A stretch of DNA of 64,000 nt from Pseudomonas lactis (lineage in GTDB: Bacteria > Pseudomonadota > Gammaproteobacteria > Pseudomonadales > Pseudomonadaceae), in contig NZ_JYLO01000008.1 of assembly GCF_001439845.1 (NCBI RefSeq), positions 1-64,000 of the forward strand, read 5' to 3'. The notes below the pieces were generated by a model. That model did no database searches. It was not told the origin of the DNA and saw only the letters and a program-made list of their open reading frames with translations. Positions 26,323 to 35,644 of this stretch are shown here, one piece after another; position 1 is the first letter of the stretch; every line of letters starts with the position of its first letter. A program made the position numbers and the translations under genes.

Positions 26323-27747
26323 ATGACCCTTTACGTCAACCTCGCCGAATTGCTCGGCACCCGCATTGAACAGGGCTTTTATCGTCCGGGCGATCGACTG
26401 CCCTCGGTGCGGGCCTTGAGTGTGGAACATGGGGTAAGCCTGAGCACCGTGCAGCAGGCATATCGGTTGCTCGAAGACAACGGCCTGGCGATGCCCAAGC
26501 CCAAGTCAGGCTATTTTGTTCCGGTGGGCCGTGAACTGCCGGCGCTGCCCGAGATAGGCCGCCCGGCCCAACGCCCAGTGGAAATCTCCCAGTGGGACCT
26601 GGTGCTGGAACTGATTCGTGCGGTGCCGCGCAAAGACGTCATACAGATGGGCCGCGGCATGCCGGATGTATTGTCGCCCACCTTGAAGCCGTTGCTGCGT
26701 AGCCTCGCCCGTGTCAGCCGCCGCCAAGACCTGCCGGGGCTGTATTACGACAATATCCTTGGCTGTATGGAGTTGCGTGAGCAAATCGCCCGGCTGTCAT
26801 TGGACTCCGGTTGCCAACTGAGCGCCGAAGACATCGTGATCACCACCGGTTGCCACGAAGCCCTCTCCGCCAGCATTCACGCCATCTGTGAGCCCGGCGA
26901 TATCGTTGCGGTGGATTCGCCCAGCTTCCACGGCGCCATGCAGACCCTCAAGGGCCTGGGCATGAAAGCCCTGGAAATCCCCACCGACCCGCTCACTGGC
27001 ATCAGCCTCGAAGCCCTGGAACTGGCGCTGGAACAGTGGCCGATCAAAGTCATCCAGCTCACCCCAAACTGCAACAACCCCTTGGGCTACATCATGCCGG
27101 AAGCGCGCAAACGCGCCTTGCTGACCCTGGCCCAGCGCTTTGACGTGGCGATTATCGAAGACGATGTGTATGGCGAACTGGCCTACAGCTACCCACGCCC
27201 GCGCACCATCAAATCCTTCGATGAAGACGGCCGTGTGCTGCTGTGCAGCTCGTTCTCCAAAACCCTGGCGCCCGGCCTGCGCATTGGTTGGGTCGCACCG
27301 GGACGCTACCTGGAACGGGTGCTGCACATGAAATACATCAGCACCGGCTCTACGGCCACACAGCCGCAGATCGCCATTGCCGAATTCCTCAAAGGCGGGC
27401 ATTTCGAGCCGCATTTACGCAGGATGCGCACCCAATACCAACGTAATCGCGACTTGATGCTTGATTGGGTCAGCCGCTATTTCCCCGCTGGCACGCGCGC
27501 CAGCCGGCCCCAGGGCAGCTTCATGCTGTGGATCGAACTGCCTGAAGGGTTCGACACCTTGAAGCTCAACCGCGTGCTGGTAGAACAAGGCGTACAGGTG
27601 GCGGTAGGCAGTATTTTTTCTGCCTCCGGCAAATACCGTAATTGCTTGCGCATGAACTACGCTGCCAAGCCAACGGCGCAGATTGAAGAGGCCGTGCGCA
27701 AGGTGGGGGCGGCCGCAGGCAAGATGCTGGAAGAGACGGCGGACTGA
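26323..27747 (+). CDS. MocR-type regulator (GntR helix-turn-helix fused to aminotransferase fold)
   Basis: 474 residues. The N-terminal GntR winged helix (YRPGDRLPSVRALSVEHGVS) is linked to a class I aminotransferase-like domain that keeps the PLP lysine K313 in SSFSKTLAPGLRIGW, plus TPNCNNPLG and IIEDDVYGEL. MocR proteins sense PLP or amino-compound aldimines and regulate neighbouring metabolic genes. The target is unclear; the polyamine/D-alanine genes lie on both sides. The promoter region is 26157-26322. Confidence 0.93.
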   Translation: MTLYVNLAELLGTRIEQGFYRPGDRLPSVRALSVEHGVSLSTVQQAYRLLEDNGLAMPKPKSGYFVPVGRELPALPEIGRPAQRPVEISQWDLVLELIRAVPRKDVIQMGRGMPDVLSPTLKPLLRSLARVSRRQDLPGLYYDNILGCMELREQIARLSLDSGCQLSAEDIVITTGCHEALSASIHAICEPGDIVAVDSPSFHGAMQTLKGLGMKALEIPTDPLTGISLEALELALEQWPIKVIQLTPNCNNPLGYIMPEARKRALLTLAQRFDVAIIEDDVYGELAYSYPRPRTIKSFDEDGRVLLCSSFSKTLAPGLRIGWVAPGRYLERVLHMKYISTGSTATQPQIAIAEFLKGGHFEPHLRRMRTQYQRNRDLMLDWVSRYFPAGTRASRPQGSFMLWIELPEGFDTLKLNRVLVEQGVQVAVGSIFSASGKYRNCLRMNYAAKPTAQIEEAVRKVGAAAGKMLEETAD

Positions 27748-27808
27748 CCTTTCCCGAGCAATTGCCGTCATATGCCACAACCGCCCTGACCTGGAAGCAG
27801 TTTCCTTG

Positions 27809-29377
27809 ATGATTCGACGGCTTTTACCGTTTTGCCTGCTAGGCGCCCTGGCCCTGGGCGGCTGTGCCACGGTCGACACCCCGCGCATCCCCAGCGATGC
27901 CCTGCCGGCGAAGGACTCCTCGTTCGGTCGCTCGATCCAGGCCCAGGCCGCCCCCTACCAAGGGCGCTCGGGCTTCCGGTTGCTGCCCAACAGCAGTGAA
28001 GCCTTCATGGCGCGCGCCGAGTTGATCCGCAACGCCCAGACCAGCCTCGACTTGCAGTACTACATCGTGCACGACGGCATCAGCACACGCATGCTTGTGG
28101 ACGAACTGCTCAAGGCCGCCGACCGCGGGGTGCGCGTGCGCATTCTGCTGGACGACACCACTAGCGATGGCCTCGACCAGATCATCGCCACCCTCGCCGC
28201 CCATCCCAAGGTGCAGATACGCCTGTTCAACCCCTTGCACCTGGGGCGCAGCACCGGCGTTACGCGCGCCATGGGCCGGGTATTCAACCTGTCACTGCAA
28301 CACCGGCGCATGCATAACAAACTGTGGCTGGCCGATAACAGCGTGGCCATCGTGGGCGGGCGCAACCTGGGCGACGAGTATTTCGACGCCGAACCGAGCC
28401 TGAATTTCACCGACATCGACATGCTCAGCGTGGGGCCGGTGGCCGAGCAATTGGGTCACAGCTTCGACCAGTACTGGAACAGCGCCCTGAGCAAGCCAAT
28501 CGATGACTTCGTCTCGAACAAACCCTCCAAAGTCGACCTCGCCGTCGCCCGTGGGCGCCTTGAGGCCTCACTGGCCCAGTCCCGCCAGCAGAACCACGCG
28601 CTGTATAACCGCCTGCGCACGTACCAGACCCAGCCCCGCATGGACATCTGGCGCCGCGAGTTGATCTGGGCCTGGAACCAGGCGCTGTGGGACGCACCGA
28701 GCAAGGTACTGGCCAAGGCCGACCCCGACCCACGACTGCTGCTGACCACTCAGCTGGCGCCAGAGCTGGCGGGGGTCAGCCATGAGCTGATCATGATTTC
28801 GGCTTACTTCGTGCCGGGCCAACCTGGGCTGGTCTACCTCACAGGGCGCGCCGATGCGGGTGTTTCGGTGCGCCTGCTGACCAACGCCCTCGAAGCCACC
28901 GACGTGCCGGCTGTGCATGGCGGTTACGCACCGTATCGCAAAGCGTTGCTGGAGCACGGGGTGAAGCTCTATGAACTGCGCAGGCAACCCGGCGACCCCA
29001 GCGCAAGCAGCGGCCCGCATCTGTTTCAGCATGGCAGCTGGCGCGGCTCGGACTCGAGCCTGCACAGCAAGGCGATGATTTTTGATCGAGAAAAGTCGTT
29101 CATCGGCTCATTCAATTTCGACCCGCGCTCAGTGCTGTGGAACACCGAAGTCGGCGTACTGGTGGACAGCCCCGAGCTGGCCGAACACGTACGCAACCTC
29201 GCGCTGCAAGGTATGGCGCCAGCGTTGAGCTATGAGGCCAAACTGCAGGACGGCCAGTTGGTGTGGGTGACAGAAGACAACGGCCAGATGCACACCCTGA
29301 CCCGCGAACCGGGCAGTTGGTGGCGGCGGTTCAATGCCTGGTTCGCCACCAGTGTTGGCCTGGAACGCATGCTCTAA
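27809..29377 (+). CDS. Phospholipase D/cardiolipin synthase family lipoprotein
   Basis: 522 residues from ATG 27809. Lipoprotein signal with lipobox LALGGC (C19). Two HKD motifs: HNKLWLADNSVAIVGGRN and HSKAMIFDREKSFIGSFNFD, the two halves of a PLD active site. Similar to ClsC (YmdC), a cardiolipin synthase that uses phosphatidylethanolamine, but here the protein is predicted to be lipid-anchored at the periplasmic side. It begins 61 bp after the MocR gene on the same strand and ends at a REPIN. Confidence 0.9.
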   Translation: MIRRLLPFCLLGALALGGCATVDTPRIPSDALPAKDSSFGRSIQAQAAPYQGRSGFRLLPNSSEAFMARAELIRNAQTSLDLQYYIVHDGISTRMLVDELLKAADRGVRVRILLDDTTSDGLDQIIATLAAHPKVQIRLFNPLHLGRSTGVTRAMGRVFNLSLQHRRMHNKLWLADNSVAIVGGRNLGDEYFDAEPSLNFTDIDMLSVGPVAEQLGHSFDQYWNSALSKPIDDFVSNKPSKVDLAVARGRLEASLAQSRQQNHALYNRLRTYQTQPRMDIWRRELIWAWNQALWDAPSKVLAKADPDPRLLLTTQLAPELAGVSHELIMISAYFVPGQPGLVYLTGRADAGVSVRLLTNALEATDVPAVHGGYAPYRKALLEHGVKLYELRRQPGDPSASSGPHLFQHGSWRGSDSSLHSKAMIFDREKSFIGSFNFDPRSVLWNTEVGVLVDSPELAEHVRNLALQGMAPALSYEAKLQDGQLVWVTEDNGQMHTLTREPGSWWRRFNAWFATSVGLERML

Positions 29378-29383
29378 AAACCC

Positions 29384-29483
29384 TGTAGGAGCGAGCTTGC
29401 TCGCGAAAAACGCCAACGATAACGCAGCGCATCTGGTTTAACGCGGCGCCCTCCGGTTTTTCGCGAGCAAGCTCGCTCCTACA
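29384..29483. repeat. REPIN of a second family (TGTAGGAGCGAGCTTGCTCG)
   Basis: TGTAGGAGCGAGCTTGCTCG at 29384 and inverse copy ending at 29483 with about 55 bp between. The core differs from the TGTGGGAGCTGG family. Same family at 35529, 43707 and (single) 60148. Confidence 0.85.
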
Positions 29484-29501
29484 ATGGGTTGCATTTCGAG
29501 G

Positions 29502-30644
29502 TCAGGCCGGCTGCGCGGCACCGAATGCACCTTGGCGCAGCAACAGCACAACCAACCCCAACGCCCCAGCCGCCATCAGCAGCGGCAGCGCATGCCCGCT
29601 GATCCACTGGCTGCCCGCTCCCGCCACTAGCGGCCCGATCAGGCAGCCAATGCCCCACAGCTGCGCCACATGAGCGTTGGCACGCACCAACGCATCGTCG
29701 CGGTAGCGCTCGCCAATCAAAATCAGCGACAAGGTAAACAACCCACCGGCACTCGCACCGAACACCACCCACACCGGCCAGATCAGCAACGTGTGCATCA
29801 ATACCGGCACCGCCAGGCTCGACGCCAGCAACAGCAGCGCACAGGCCAGGAACAAGGTCCGTCGCGGCAGGTAGTCGGCCAACGCGCCAATAGGCAATTG
29901 CAGCAACGCATCGCCCACCACCACCGTACTGACCATCGCCAAGGCGATCTCGGCGGTAAAACCCTGTTGCAGGCAGTACACCGGCAACAACGTCAGGATC
30001 ATCGCTTCGAAGGCTGCGAACAACGCCACGGCCCAGGCAATCGCCGGCAGGCCCAGGCAAAAGCGCCACAGGTCGCCAAACGTCACGCTGAACGAATCCG
30101 CCGTCGGTGCCCCGGTACGTCCCAGCAACAGCAGCGGCGCCACCACCAAAAGGCCCGCGCCGACCCAGAAACCGTAGTCATGGTCGGTGCCAATCAGGCC
30201 CAGCAGCAACGGCCCCGAGAGCTGGCTCAAGGCATAGCTGCAGCCATACAGCGCCACCAGGCGGCCACGCCATTGCTCGACCACCAATTGGTTGATCCAG
30301 CTTTCGCCAAGGATGAAGACGATGGTCAGGATCACCCCGATCATCAGCCTGAGCACCAGCCACACCGGGTAACTGGGCAGGATCGCCAGCAAGCCGATGG
30401 ACACCGCACCGGCCCACAGGCACAGGCGCATCAGGTTGGCAGTGCCGAGCCAGGACGCCATACGGCTGGAGACCTTGGCCCCCAGCAGCACGCCGAACGC
30501 CGGCATCGCCGCCATCACGCCAATGGCGAAACTGCCATACCCCCAGCCTTCAAGACGCAGGGAAACCAACGGCATGCTGACACCCAGGGCCAAGCCAACG
30601 CTGAGTACCGAGGCCAGCACGGCGAAATAAGTCGCCCAACGCAT
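29502..30644 (-). CDS. MFS transporter
   Basis: 380 residues from ATG 30644 with AGGAG upstream; the frame extends to 30749 through REP sequence, which is not coding. Twelve hydrophobic helices; MFS signature near the first loop (GVLLGAKVSSRMASWLG) and the middle loop ALADYLPRRTLFLAC. Of the YcaD/MFS_1 sugar- or drug-type branch; substrate unknown. Confidence 0.9.
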   Translation of the reverse strand: MRWATYFAVLASVLSVGLALGVSMPLVSLRLEGWGYGSFAIGVMAAMPAFGVLLGAKVSSRMASWLGTANLMRLCLWAGAVSIGLLAILPSYPVWLVLRLMIGVILTIVFILGESWINQLVVEQWRGRLVALYGCSYALSQLSGPLLLGLIGTDHDYGFWVGAGLLVVAPLLLLGRTGAPTADSFSVTFGDLWRFCLGLPAIAWAVALFAAFEAMILTLLPVYCLQQGFTAEIALAMVSTVVVGDALLQLPIGALADYLPRRTLFLACALLLLASSLAVPVLMHTLLIWPVWVVFGASAGGLFTLSLILIGERYRDDALVRANAHVAQLWGIGCLIGPLVAGAGSQWISGHALPLLMAAGALGLVVLLLRQGAFGAAQPA

Positions 30645-30684
30645 TGCCACGCTCCTGTGGATAATTCTGGTTTGCAAAACGAAC

Positions 30685-30803
30685 TGTAGGAGCGGACCTG
30701 TGCGGGAGCTGGCTTGCCTGCGATGCAGACGCCTCGGTGTGTCAGCCACACCTCGGAGATGCTATCGCAGGCAAGCCAGCTCCCACACAAGCTCGCTCCT
30801 ACA
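30685..30803. repeat. Nested REPINs: one family inserted inside the other
   Basis: Outer arms TGTAGGAGCGGACC (30685) and AGCTCGCTCCTACA (ending 30803) belong to the TGTAGGAGCG family. Between them, 30701-30786 is a complete REPIN of the GGGAGCTGGCTTGCC family. It lies between the MFS gene's 5' end and kauB's 3' end. Confidence 0.85.
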
Positions 30804-30822
30804 GGAGGATCAGCAGTGTTGC

Positions 30823-32316
30823 TTAGAGCTTGATCCAGGTCGCTTTCAGCTCGGTGTACTTATCGAATGCATGCAGTGACTTGTCGCGGCCATTACCCGA
30901 CTGCTTGAAACCACCGAACGGTGCGGTCATGTCGCCGCCGTCGTACTGGTTAACCCACACGCTGCCGGCACGCAGAGCCTTGGCCGTCAGGTGCGCCTTG
31001 GAGATATCCGCCGTCCACACCGCTGCGGCCAGGCCGTATTGGGTGTCGTTGGCGATGGCGATGGCTTCTTCAGCGCTGTCGAAGGTGATCACCGACAGGA
31101 CTGGGCCAAAGATCTCTTCCTGGGCGATCTTCATGGCATTGGTCACGCCGTCGAAAATCGTCGGCTCGACGTAGGTGCCGCCGGACTCTTCCAGGGTGCG
31201 CTTGCCACCTGCGACCAGCTTGGCGCCGTCGGCGTGGCCGGCTTCAATGTACGAAAGCACGGTATTCATCTGCTGCGTATCCACCAAGGCACCCACAGTG
31301 GTGGCTGGGTCCAGTGGATTGCCGGGTTTCCAACCCTTGAGGGCTTCGATCACCAGCGGCAGGAAGGTGTCCTTGATCGAACGCTCGACCAGCAGGCGCG
31401 AACCGGCGGTGCAGACTTCGCCCTGGTTGAAGGCAATGGCACTGGCGGCGGATTCGGCGGCCGCTTGCAGGTTCGGCGCATCGGCAAACACGATGTTCGG
31501 GCTTTTGCCACCGGCTTCCAGCCAGACACGCTTCATGTTCGACTCACCGGAGCGGATCAACAGTTGCTTGGCGATCTTGGTGGAGCCCGTGAACACCAGG
31601 GTATCAACATCCATATGCACCGCCAGGGCGTTACCCACGGTGTGGCCATAGCCAGGCAGCACGTTGAACACGCCTTTAGGAATACCGGCCTCTACGGCCA
31701 GCGCGGCAATGCGGATGGCAGTCAGCGGGGATTTTTCGGACGGCTTCAGGATGACAGAGTTACCGGTGGACAGCGCCGGGCCGAGTTTCCAGCAGGCCAT
31801 CATCAGCGGGAAGTTCCACGGCACGATGGCGCCAACGACACCCACGGGCTCGCGGGTCACCAGGCCCAGTTGATCGTGGGGCGTGGCGGCGACTTCGTCG
31901 TAGATCTTGTCGATCGCCTCGCCGCTCCAGCTCAGGGCTTGCGCCGCGCCGGGGACGTCGATGTTCAGGGAATCGCTGATGGGCTTGCCCATGTCCAGGG
32001 TTTCGAGCAGCGCCAGCTCTTCGGCATTGGCCTTGAGCAGCGCGGCGAAACGGATCATGACGGACTTGCGCTTGGCCGGCGCCAGGCGCGACCACACGCC
32101 GGAATTGAAAGTGGCACGCGCATTTTCCACGGCGCGCTGGGCGTCGCTGGCATCACAGCTGGCGACAGTGGCCAGCAAGCGCCCATCCACCGGGCTGATG
32201 CATTCGAAGGTGTCGCCGGAAACGGCGGCGGTGTACTCGCCATTGATATAGGCGCGGCCTTCGATCTTCAGAGCCTTGGCGCGTTGTTCCCAGTCGGCAC
32301 GGGTCAGGGTGGTCAT
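30823..32316 (-). CDS. kauB: Aldehyde dehydrogenase KauB/PauC (polyamine and guanidinobutyrate catabolism)
   Basis: 497 residues. ALDH hallmarks: VGAIVPWNFPLMMACWKLGP, FTGSTKIAK, catalytic Glu in LEAGGKSPNIVF and Cys in NQGEVCTAGSR. Closest in pattern to KauB/PuuC, which oxidise 4-guanidinobutyraldehyde, gamma-glutamyl-aminobutyraldehyde and 3-aminopropionaldehyde with NAD(P). In P. aeruginosa kauB occupies this same position near rpmG/rpmB. It is divergent from a cupin gene; palindromes at 32443-32504 are operator candidates, possibly for PauR. Confidence 0.93.
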   Translation of the reverse strand: MTTLTRADWEQRAKALKIEGRAYINGEYTAAVSGDTFECISPVDGRLLATVASCDASDAQRAVENARATFNSGVWSRLAPAKRKSVMIRFAALLKANAEELALLETLDMGKPISDSLNIDVPGAAQALSWSGEAIDKIYDEVAATPHDQLGLVTREPVGVVGAIVPWNFPLMMACWKLGPALSTGNSVILKPSEKSPLTAIRIAALAVEAGIPKGVFNVLPGYGHTVGNALAVHMDVDTLVFTGSTKIAKQLLIRSGESNMKRVWLEAGGKSPNIVFADAPNLQAAAESAASAIAFNQGEVCTAGSRLLVERSIKDTFLPLVIEALKGWKPGNPLDPATTVGALVDTQQMNTVLSYIEAGHADGAKLVAGGKRTLEESGGTYVEPTIFDGVTNAMKIAQEEIFGPVLSVITFDSAEEAIAIANDTQYGLAAAVWTADISKAHLTAKALRAGSVWVNQYDGGDMTAPFGGFKQSGNGRDKSLHAFDKYTELKATWIKL

Positions 32317-32442
32317 GCGAGTGTCCTCCTCTTATTGAATACAAGGGCCTGGGAGGTTTATCCCGGCGCCATCACAAATGCTTGCCCGACCAGCCTGCTG
32401 TTCGGCTCAAGGCAGCTGCCACCCTAAACCAGCGGCTGGGGA

Positions 32443-32504
32443 TGTTTCAATATATTTGACATAACGGCGGCAAACGCCCTTGCGATGTTCATTTTAATAA
32501 ACAT
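32443..32504. promoter_or_regulatory. Two palindrome-like sites in the kauB/cupin divergent region
   Basis: TGTTTCAATATATTTGACA (32443-32461) is a near-palindrome, and ATGTTCATTTTAATAAACAT (32485-32504) pairs in 8 of 10 positions. Both lie in the 230-bp AT-rich gap between divergent kauB and the cupin gene, where regulator sites are expected. Which protein binds is unknown; PauR is the obvious candidate. Confidence 0.35.
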
Positions 32505-32546
32505 AGACTTTGGGCTCTCCAACCGCAGGCCAGACGGGAAATGCAC

Positions 32547-32909
32547 ATGAGCATCCAGGACATCGTCGATTTCAGCCAAGCCAACACCGCCCCCGAACGT
32601 TACCGCCCTGCCGCCGAGAAAATCCTCAAGGGCGATCCCGAGCAGACACTCTACAACCACTACAACAGCCCATGCGGCCAGATGAACGCCGGCGTCTGGG
32701 AAGGTGAAGTGGGCCAGTGGAAGGTCAACTACACCGAGCATGAATACTGCGAGATCGTGCAAGGCGTGTCGGTGTTGCGCGATACCGAGGGAAATGCCAA
32801 GACCCTGCGGGCCGGCGACCGCTTTGTGATCCCTGCCGGCTTCAGCGGTACCTGGGAAGTGCTGGAAGCGTGCCGCAAGATCTACGTGGTGTTCGAAGAG
32901 AAAGCCTGA
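32547..32909 (+). CDS. Cupin domain protein (DUF861 type)
   Basis: 120 residues from ATG 32547 (GGGA seven bases upstream; ATG 32541 is too close). One cupin barrel: WEGEVGQWKVNYTEHEYCEIVQG then LRAGDRFVIPAGFSGTWEV, the pattern of the DUF861/EutQ-like cupins. Probably binds a small amine or ureide-like ligand, but no activity can be stated. In P. aeruginosa a cupin gene and an aminotransferase gene lie beside kauB; here no aminotransferase is present between them. Confidence 0.85.
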   Translation: MSIQDIVDFSQANTAPERYRPAAEKILKGDPEQTLYNHYNSPCGQMNAGVWEGEVGQWKVNYTEHEYCEIVQGVSVLRDTEGNAKTLRAGDRFVIPAGFSGTWEVLEACRKIYVVFEEKA

Positions 32910-32953
32910 TCATTGATTGATCGACAACGGGACGCTGAGCGTCCGAGACGGCA

Positions 32954-33000
32954 TTCCCACGCAGAGCGTGGGAACGATCAGCAGAGCGTGGGAACGATCA
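32954..33000. repeat. Tandem 20-bp repeat with short hairpin
   Basis: GCAGAGCGTGGGAACGATCA occurs twice head to tail (32961-32980 and 32981-33000). TTCCCACG at 32954 can pair with the following CGTGGGAA. It resembles a third short Pseudomonas REP-like motif; a related TTCCCACGCGGGG occurs near 57195. Confidence 0.75.
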
Positions 33001-33007
33001 TCCCAGG

Positions 33008-33045
33008 CAAAAAAAAGCCCGCATCGTGAGATACGGGCTTTTTTT
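33008..33045 (-). terminator. Terminator of rpmBG (bidirectional form)
   Basis: AAGCCCGCATC-GTGA-GATACGGGCTT forms a stable stem flanked by A and T runs on either side, so it can stop rpmBG on the minus strand and the cupin transcript on the plus strand. Confidence 0.85.
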
Positions 33046-33063
33046 CACAAGGAAGAAAATCAA

Positions 33064-33219
33064 TTACTTGATTTTGCCTTCTTTGTAGATCACGTGCTTG
33101 CGAACGCGCGGGTCGAACATTTTCTTTTCGAGCTTGTCCGGGGTAGTACGCTTGTTCTTGTCGGTAGTGTAGAAGTGACCAGTACCGGCGCTAGAGATCA
33201 TTCGAATCAATTCACGCAT
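33064..33219 (-). CDS. rpmG: 50S ribosomal protein L33
   Basis: 51 residues, [20 protein letters not shown] at the start and [14 protein letters not shown] at the end, the L33 (bL33) form without the zinc cysteines. It follows rpmB by 11 bp on the same strand with a ribosome site between them, the usual rpmBG pair. It is too short for most ORF-length cut-offs but unmistakable. Confidence 0.97.
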   Translation of the reverse strand: MRELIRMISSAGTGHFYTTDKNKRTTPDKLEKKMFDPRVRKHVIYKEGKIK

Positions 33220-33230
33220 GATAGAGCTCC

Positions 33231-33464
33231 TTAGATCTTGCCAGCGGCACGGATTTCGGCCAGCACGACAGTGATGCCACGCTTGTCGATAATACGCATG
33301 CCTTTAGCAGATACACGCAGGCGAACAAAACGTTTCTCTTCTTCAACCCAGAAGCGGTGATGCTGCAGGTTCGGCAGGAAACGACGACGGGTTTTGTTAT
33401 TTGCGTGGGAAATGTTATTCCCAGTCACCGGACCCTTACCGGTAACTTGACAGACTCTCGACAT
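33231..33464 (-). CDS. rpmB: 50S ribosomal protein L28
   Basis: 77 residues, full length. [37 protein letters not shown] and [14 protein letters not shown] are conserved bL28 stretches. First gene of the rpmB-rpmG operon; its promoter should lie in 33465-33600. Confidence 0.98.
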   Translation of the reverse strand: MSRVCQVTGKGPVTGNNISHANNKTRRRFLPNLQHHRFWVEEEKRFVRLRVSAKGMRIIDKRGITVVLAEIRAAGKI

Positions 33465-33921
33465 GCCTCAGCCCTCTAAAACCACATGCCCAACCCGGCA
33501 TGGGTTGGCCGCTTAATCTCTCAGTCATTTGGCGCCAGGCGCCGCGTTTCTTTAGGGTCTTACCGGCTACACCTACAGTGAAGGAACCGGGCCCCTAGAA
33601 AAGAGCGCTGCTTTATACCAGAAAGACCCCAGTGCAACAACAACCTGTGTATTTTTAGCAGCGTAAATCTTGGCCACAAGTGCCTGAACCGCTGCCAGGA
33701 GGGGCCGCTGTAACAGCCGACCGCTCGTCGCACAGAATGATTTACAACGCCTGCGGTCACAGGGAAGTGCACGGCGCAACACGCGCAGGCGCCATCAAAA
33801 CAGCATTTGCGCCAAAAGCACAGGCAAAAATGGGCTAGTCATTTATCAATCAGACCTCTACGGTAGGCTTTTTCCAGACTGCACTCGCAGATGGGCCTTC
33901 GATCTGCACAGGAAACCGAAT
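33465..33921. other. Intergenic region between rpmB and the peptide-binding protein gene
   Basis: About 457 bp between divergent genes. It must hold the promoters of rpmB (left) and of the substrate-binding protein gene (right). Two short leftward frames (33560-33772 and 33573-33782) overlap each other and have no recognisable products. I see no RNA gene. Confidence 0.5.
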
Positions 33922-35514
33922 ATGCGCCTCGCTGCCCTACCGCTATTGCTTGCCCCTCTCTTTATTGCGCCGATGGCCGTTGCGGCCACCAATTTGAGCG
34001 TTTGCACCGAGGCCAGCCCCGAAGGGTTCGATGTGGTGCAGTACAATTCGCTGACCACCACCAACGCCTCGGCCGATGTGCTGATGAACCGCCTGGTGGA
34101 ATTCGACGCGGCCAGTGGCAAGTTGGTACCCAGCCTTGCAGACAGTTGGGAAGTGTCGCCCGATGGGCTCACGTACACCTTCAAGCTGCATCCCGATGTG
34201 AAATTCCATCGCACCAGCTATTTCAGCCCAAGCCGCACCCTGACCGCCGAAGACGTGCGCTTCAGCTTCGAGCGCATGCTCGACCCGGCCAACCCGTGGC
34301 ACAAGATCGCCCAGAGCGGCTTTCCTCACGCCCAATCCCTGCAATTGCCTACACTGGTCAAGAAAATCGACGCCCTTGACCCGCTGACCGTGCGCTTTAC
34401 CCTCGACCACGCCGACTCCACCTTCCTACCGGCGCTGAGCATGGGTTTTGCCTCGATCTACCCGGCCGAATATGCCGACAAACTGCTCAAGGCCGGTACA
34501 CCCGAAAAGCTCAACAGCCAGCCCATCGGCACCGGCCCGTTTGTGTTCGTGCGTTTCCAGAAAGACGCCGTGGTGCGCTACAAGGCCAACCCGGACTACT
34601 TCGCCGGCAAACCGGCGGTGGATAACCTGATTTTCGCCATCACCCCGGACGCCAACGTACGCCTGCAGAAGCTGCACCGCGATGAATGCCAGATCGCCCT
34701 GTCGCCCAAGCCTCTGGATGTGGGCGAAGCCGAAAAGGACCCAGCACTCAAAGTCGAGAAAACCGCTGCGTTCATGACCGCATTCGTCGCCATCAACAGC
34801 CAGCACCCGCCGCTGGACAAGCCCGAAGTACGCCAGGCAATCAACCTGGCCTTTGATAAGGGCAGCCACCTCAAGGCCGTGTTCGAAGGCACCGCCGAAG
34901 CGGCCAACGGTGTCTACCCGCCGAATACCTGGAGCTATGCCAAAGAGTTGCCAGGCTACCCGCAGGACCTCGCCAAAGCCAAGGCGCTGCTGGGCCGCGC
35001 CGGGCTCAAGGACGGCTTCAAGACCACGATATGGACCCGCCCTACCGGCAGCCTGCTCAACCCCAACCCGAACCTCGGCGCCCAACTGTTGCAGGCCGAC
35101 CTGGCCAAGGTTGGCATCCAGGCCGAGATTCGCGTGATCGAATGGGGCGAGTTGATCCGCCGCGCCAAGGCCGGCGAGCACGACTTGCTGTTCATGGGCT
35201 GGGCCGGCGACAACGGCGACCCGGATAACTTCCTGACGCCGCAGTTCTCCTGCGCTGCGGTGAAGTCCGGTACCAACTTCGCCCGCTATTGCGACCCCAC
35301 CCTGGATAAGTTGATCAGTGCCGGCAAAACCACCAGCGAGCAAGGTGTGCGCAGCAAGCTGTATCAACAGGCCCAGGCGCAGATCCAGCAACAGGCGCTG
35401 TGGTTGCCGTTGGCGCATCCGACGGCGTTTGCCTTGACCCGCAAGAACATCGAGGGGTACCAGGTAAGCCCTTTCGGGCGCCAGGATTACTCGAAGGTCA
35501 GCCTCAAACCCTAA
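33922..35514 (+). CDS. ABC transporter periplasmic peptide-binding protein (DppA-like)
   Basis: 530 residues. Signal peptide ends at about APMAVA-AT (residue 21). SBP_bac_5 pattern: ANLSVCTEASPEGFD-type N-terminus, LADSWEVSPDGLTYTFKLHPDVKFH, TLTAEDVRFSFERM, PIGTGPFVF and FMGWAGDNGDPDNFLTP. It binds di- or oligopeptides in the periplasm for an ABC importer. No permease or ATPase gene adjoins, so it is an orphan that probably uses the Dpp permease encoded elsewhere, as related multiple DppA proteins do in P. aeruginosa. Confidence 0.92.
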   Translation: MRLAALPLLLAPLFIAPMAVAATNLSVCTEASPEGFDVVQYNSLTTTNASADVLMNRLVEFDAASGKLVPSLADSWEVSPDGLTYTFKLHPDVKFHRTSYFSPSRTLTAEDVRFSFERMLDPANPWHKIAQSGFPHAQSLQLPTLVKKIDALDPLTVRFTLDHADSTFLPALSMGFASIYPAEYADKLLKAGTPEKLNSQPIGTGPFVFVRFQKDAVVRYKANPDYFAGKPAVDNLIFAITPDANVRLQKLHRDECQIALSPKPLDVGEAEKDPALKVEKTAAFMTAFVAINSQHPPLDKPEVRQAINLAFDKGSHLKAVFEGTAEAANGVYPPNTWSYAKELPGYPQDLAKAKALLGRAGLKDGFKTTIWTRPTGSLLNPNPNLGAQLLQADLAKVGIQAEIRVIEWGELIRRAKAGEHDLLFMGWAGDNGDPDNFLTPQFSCAAVKSGTNFARYCDPTLDKLISAGKTTSEQGVRSKLYQQAQAQIQQQALWLPLAHPTAFALTRKNIEGYQVSPFGRQDYSKVSLKP

Positions 35515-35528
35515 GGAACACTCCCACC

Positions 35529-35628
35529 TGTAGGAGCGAGCTCGCTCGCGAAAATCGACAACGATGACGCGGCAAGCCTGACGCCCCGCGGGGTTCTCAG
35601 GTTTTTCGCGAGCAAGCTCGCTCCTACA
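35529..35628. repeat. REPIN of the TGTAGGAGCG family
   Basis: TGTAGGAGCGAGCTCGCTCG at 35529 and inverse copy ending at 35628, between the convergent binding-protein and radC genes. Confidence 0.85.
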
Positions 35629-35644
35629 GACAGAGGCGGGGTTA

